From the NCBI GenBank assembly GCA_947085825.1, contig CAMTXX010000049.1, positions 1 through 10,916 on the forward strand: 10,916 nucleotides of DNA. Direction: 5' to 3'. The notes beneath the pieces were generated by a model, which saw only the letters and a program-made list of their open reading frames with translations, was not told the DNA's origin and did no database searches. The stretch comes from JAOUFP01 sp947085825. Its GTDB lineage: Bacteria; Nitrospirota; Thermodesulfovibrionia; Thermodesulfovibrionales; UBA6898. Numbering within the stretch: the stretch's first letter is position 1; every line of letters starts with the position of its first letter. Below are positions 10,814-10,916 of the stretch, piece after piece. Made by a program: the position numbers and the translations under genes.

Positions 10814-10916
10814 TTATTTTGTTATTGTTTCTACTATGGAAATGTCTTTTTTTATCCACTCATTTACTATCGTTGCAACCTCTACGCCTTTTTTCTTTGA
10901 AAATTTTCTAAGCACT
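10814..10916 (-). CDS. Partial antitoxin (C-terminal end), runs off the window
   Basis: Thirty-three codons ending at 10814, from VLRKFSKKKGVEV through ATIVNEWIKKDISIVE to ETITK. The pattern of a basic KKKGV turn, then a helix ending NEWIKKDI, is like the C-terminal ribbon-helix-helix part of CopG-like or similar TA antitoxins. The start and most of the gene lie beyond the right edge. The stop is 2 bases from the inner attC, so it would be the last gene of the preceding cassette. The fold is reasonably inferred; the family assignment is tentative. Confidence 0.55.
   Translation of the reverse strand, partial: VLRKFSKKKGVEVATIVNEWIKKDISIVETITK

Noticed and set aside
1..10916. CRISPR array, tRNA, rRNA or transposase genes
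   Set aside because: No regularly spaced repeats, no cloverleaf candidates and no transposase or integrase motifs were noticed on either strand.

Overview
The window looks like a chromosomal accessory region of an anaerobic, folate-using bacterium. A CooC-type nickel insertase sits next to a folate-salvage ligase, and there are sigma-54 activator and PAS/GGDEF signalling remnants. A Nitrospirota or Desulfobacterota genome is a reasonable guess from gene content; this is inference, because no rRNA or marker gene is present.

Layout from left to right. Positions 144-482 hold a potassium-channel gene reduced to its first membrane segment and its RCK/TrkA-C domain. Positions 613-1293 (minus) hold a HigB/HigA-like toxin-antitoxin pair with a recognisable promoter and operator. 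Positions 1498-3006 hold a HepT/MntA toxin-antitoxin pair between two 156-bp direct repeats. One repeat is the real 3' end of the 5-formyltetrahydrofolate cyclo-ligase gene; the other is a displaced copy differing at four synonymous sites. Positions 2836-4186 (minus) are a tight cooC-ligase operon, the clearest housekeeping genes here. Divergently, 4310-7531 encodes a single-chain restriction-modification enzyme of the type ISP/IIG kind, with two in-frame palindromic repeat insertions.

Positions 7638-10050 are a graveyard of signalling genes. A histidine-kinase scrap is fused by deletion to the 3' part of an NtrC-family regulator. After it come a Cys-rich GGDEF protein split by a frameshift and a PAS protein that is both frameshifted and truncated.

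The right end (10033-10916, minus) is the most interesting part. It reads as the distal end of an integron gene-cassette array: two attC-like sites, each just after an antitoxin stop codon, bracket a complete RelE/RHH toxin-antitoxin cassette, and a second antitoxin cassette runs off the edge. The PAS gene ends almost exactly at the predicted IntI crossover point of the outer attC. No integrase is in the window; by orientation, if there is one, it should lie beyond the right edge.

Working together: cooC and the ligase fit C1/CO metabolism. The three complete toxin-antitoxin pairs, the partial fourth and the restriction enzyme form a defence/stabilisation cluster. The decayed sensors suggest relaxed selection or repeated rearrangement. 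In two unrelated toxin-antitoxin pairs the promoter places transcription start on the toxin ATG (leaderless), while the antitoxin has a strong ribosome binding site inside the toxin gene.
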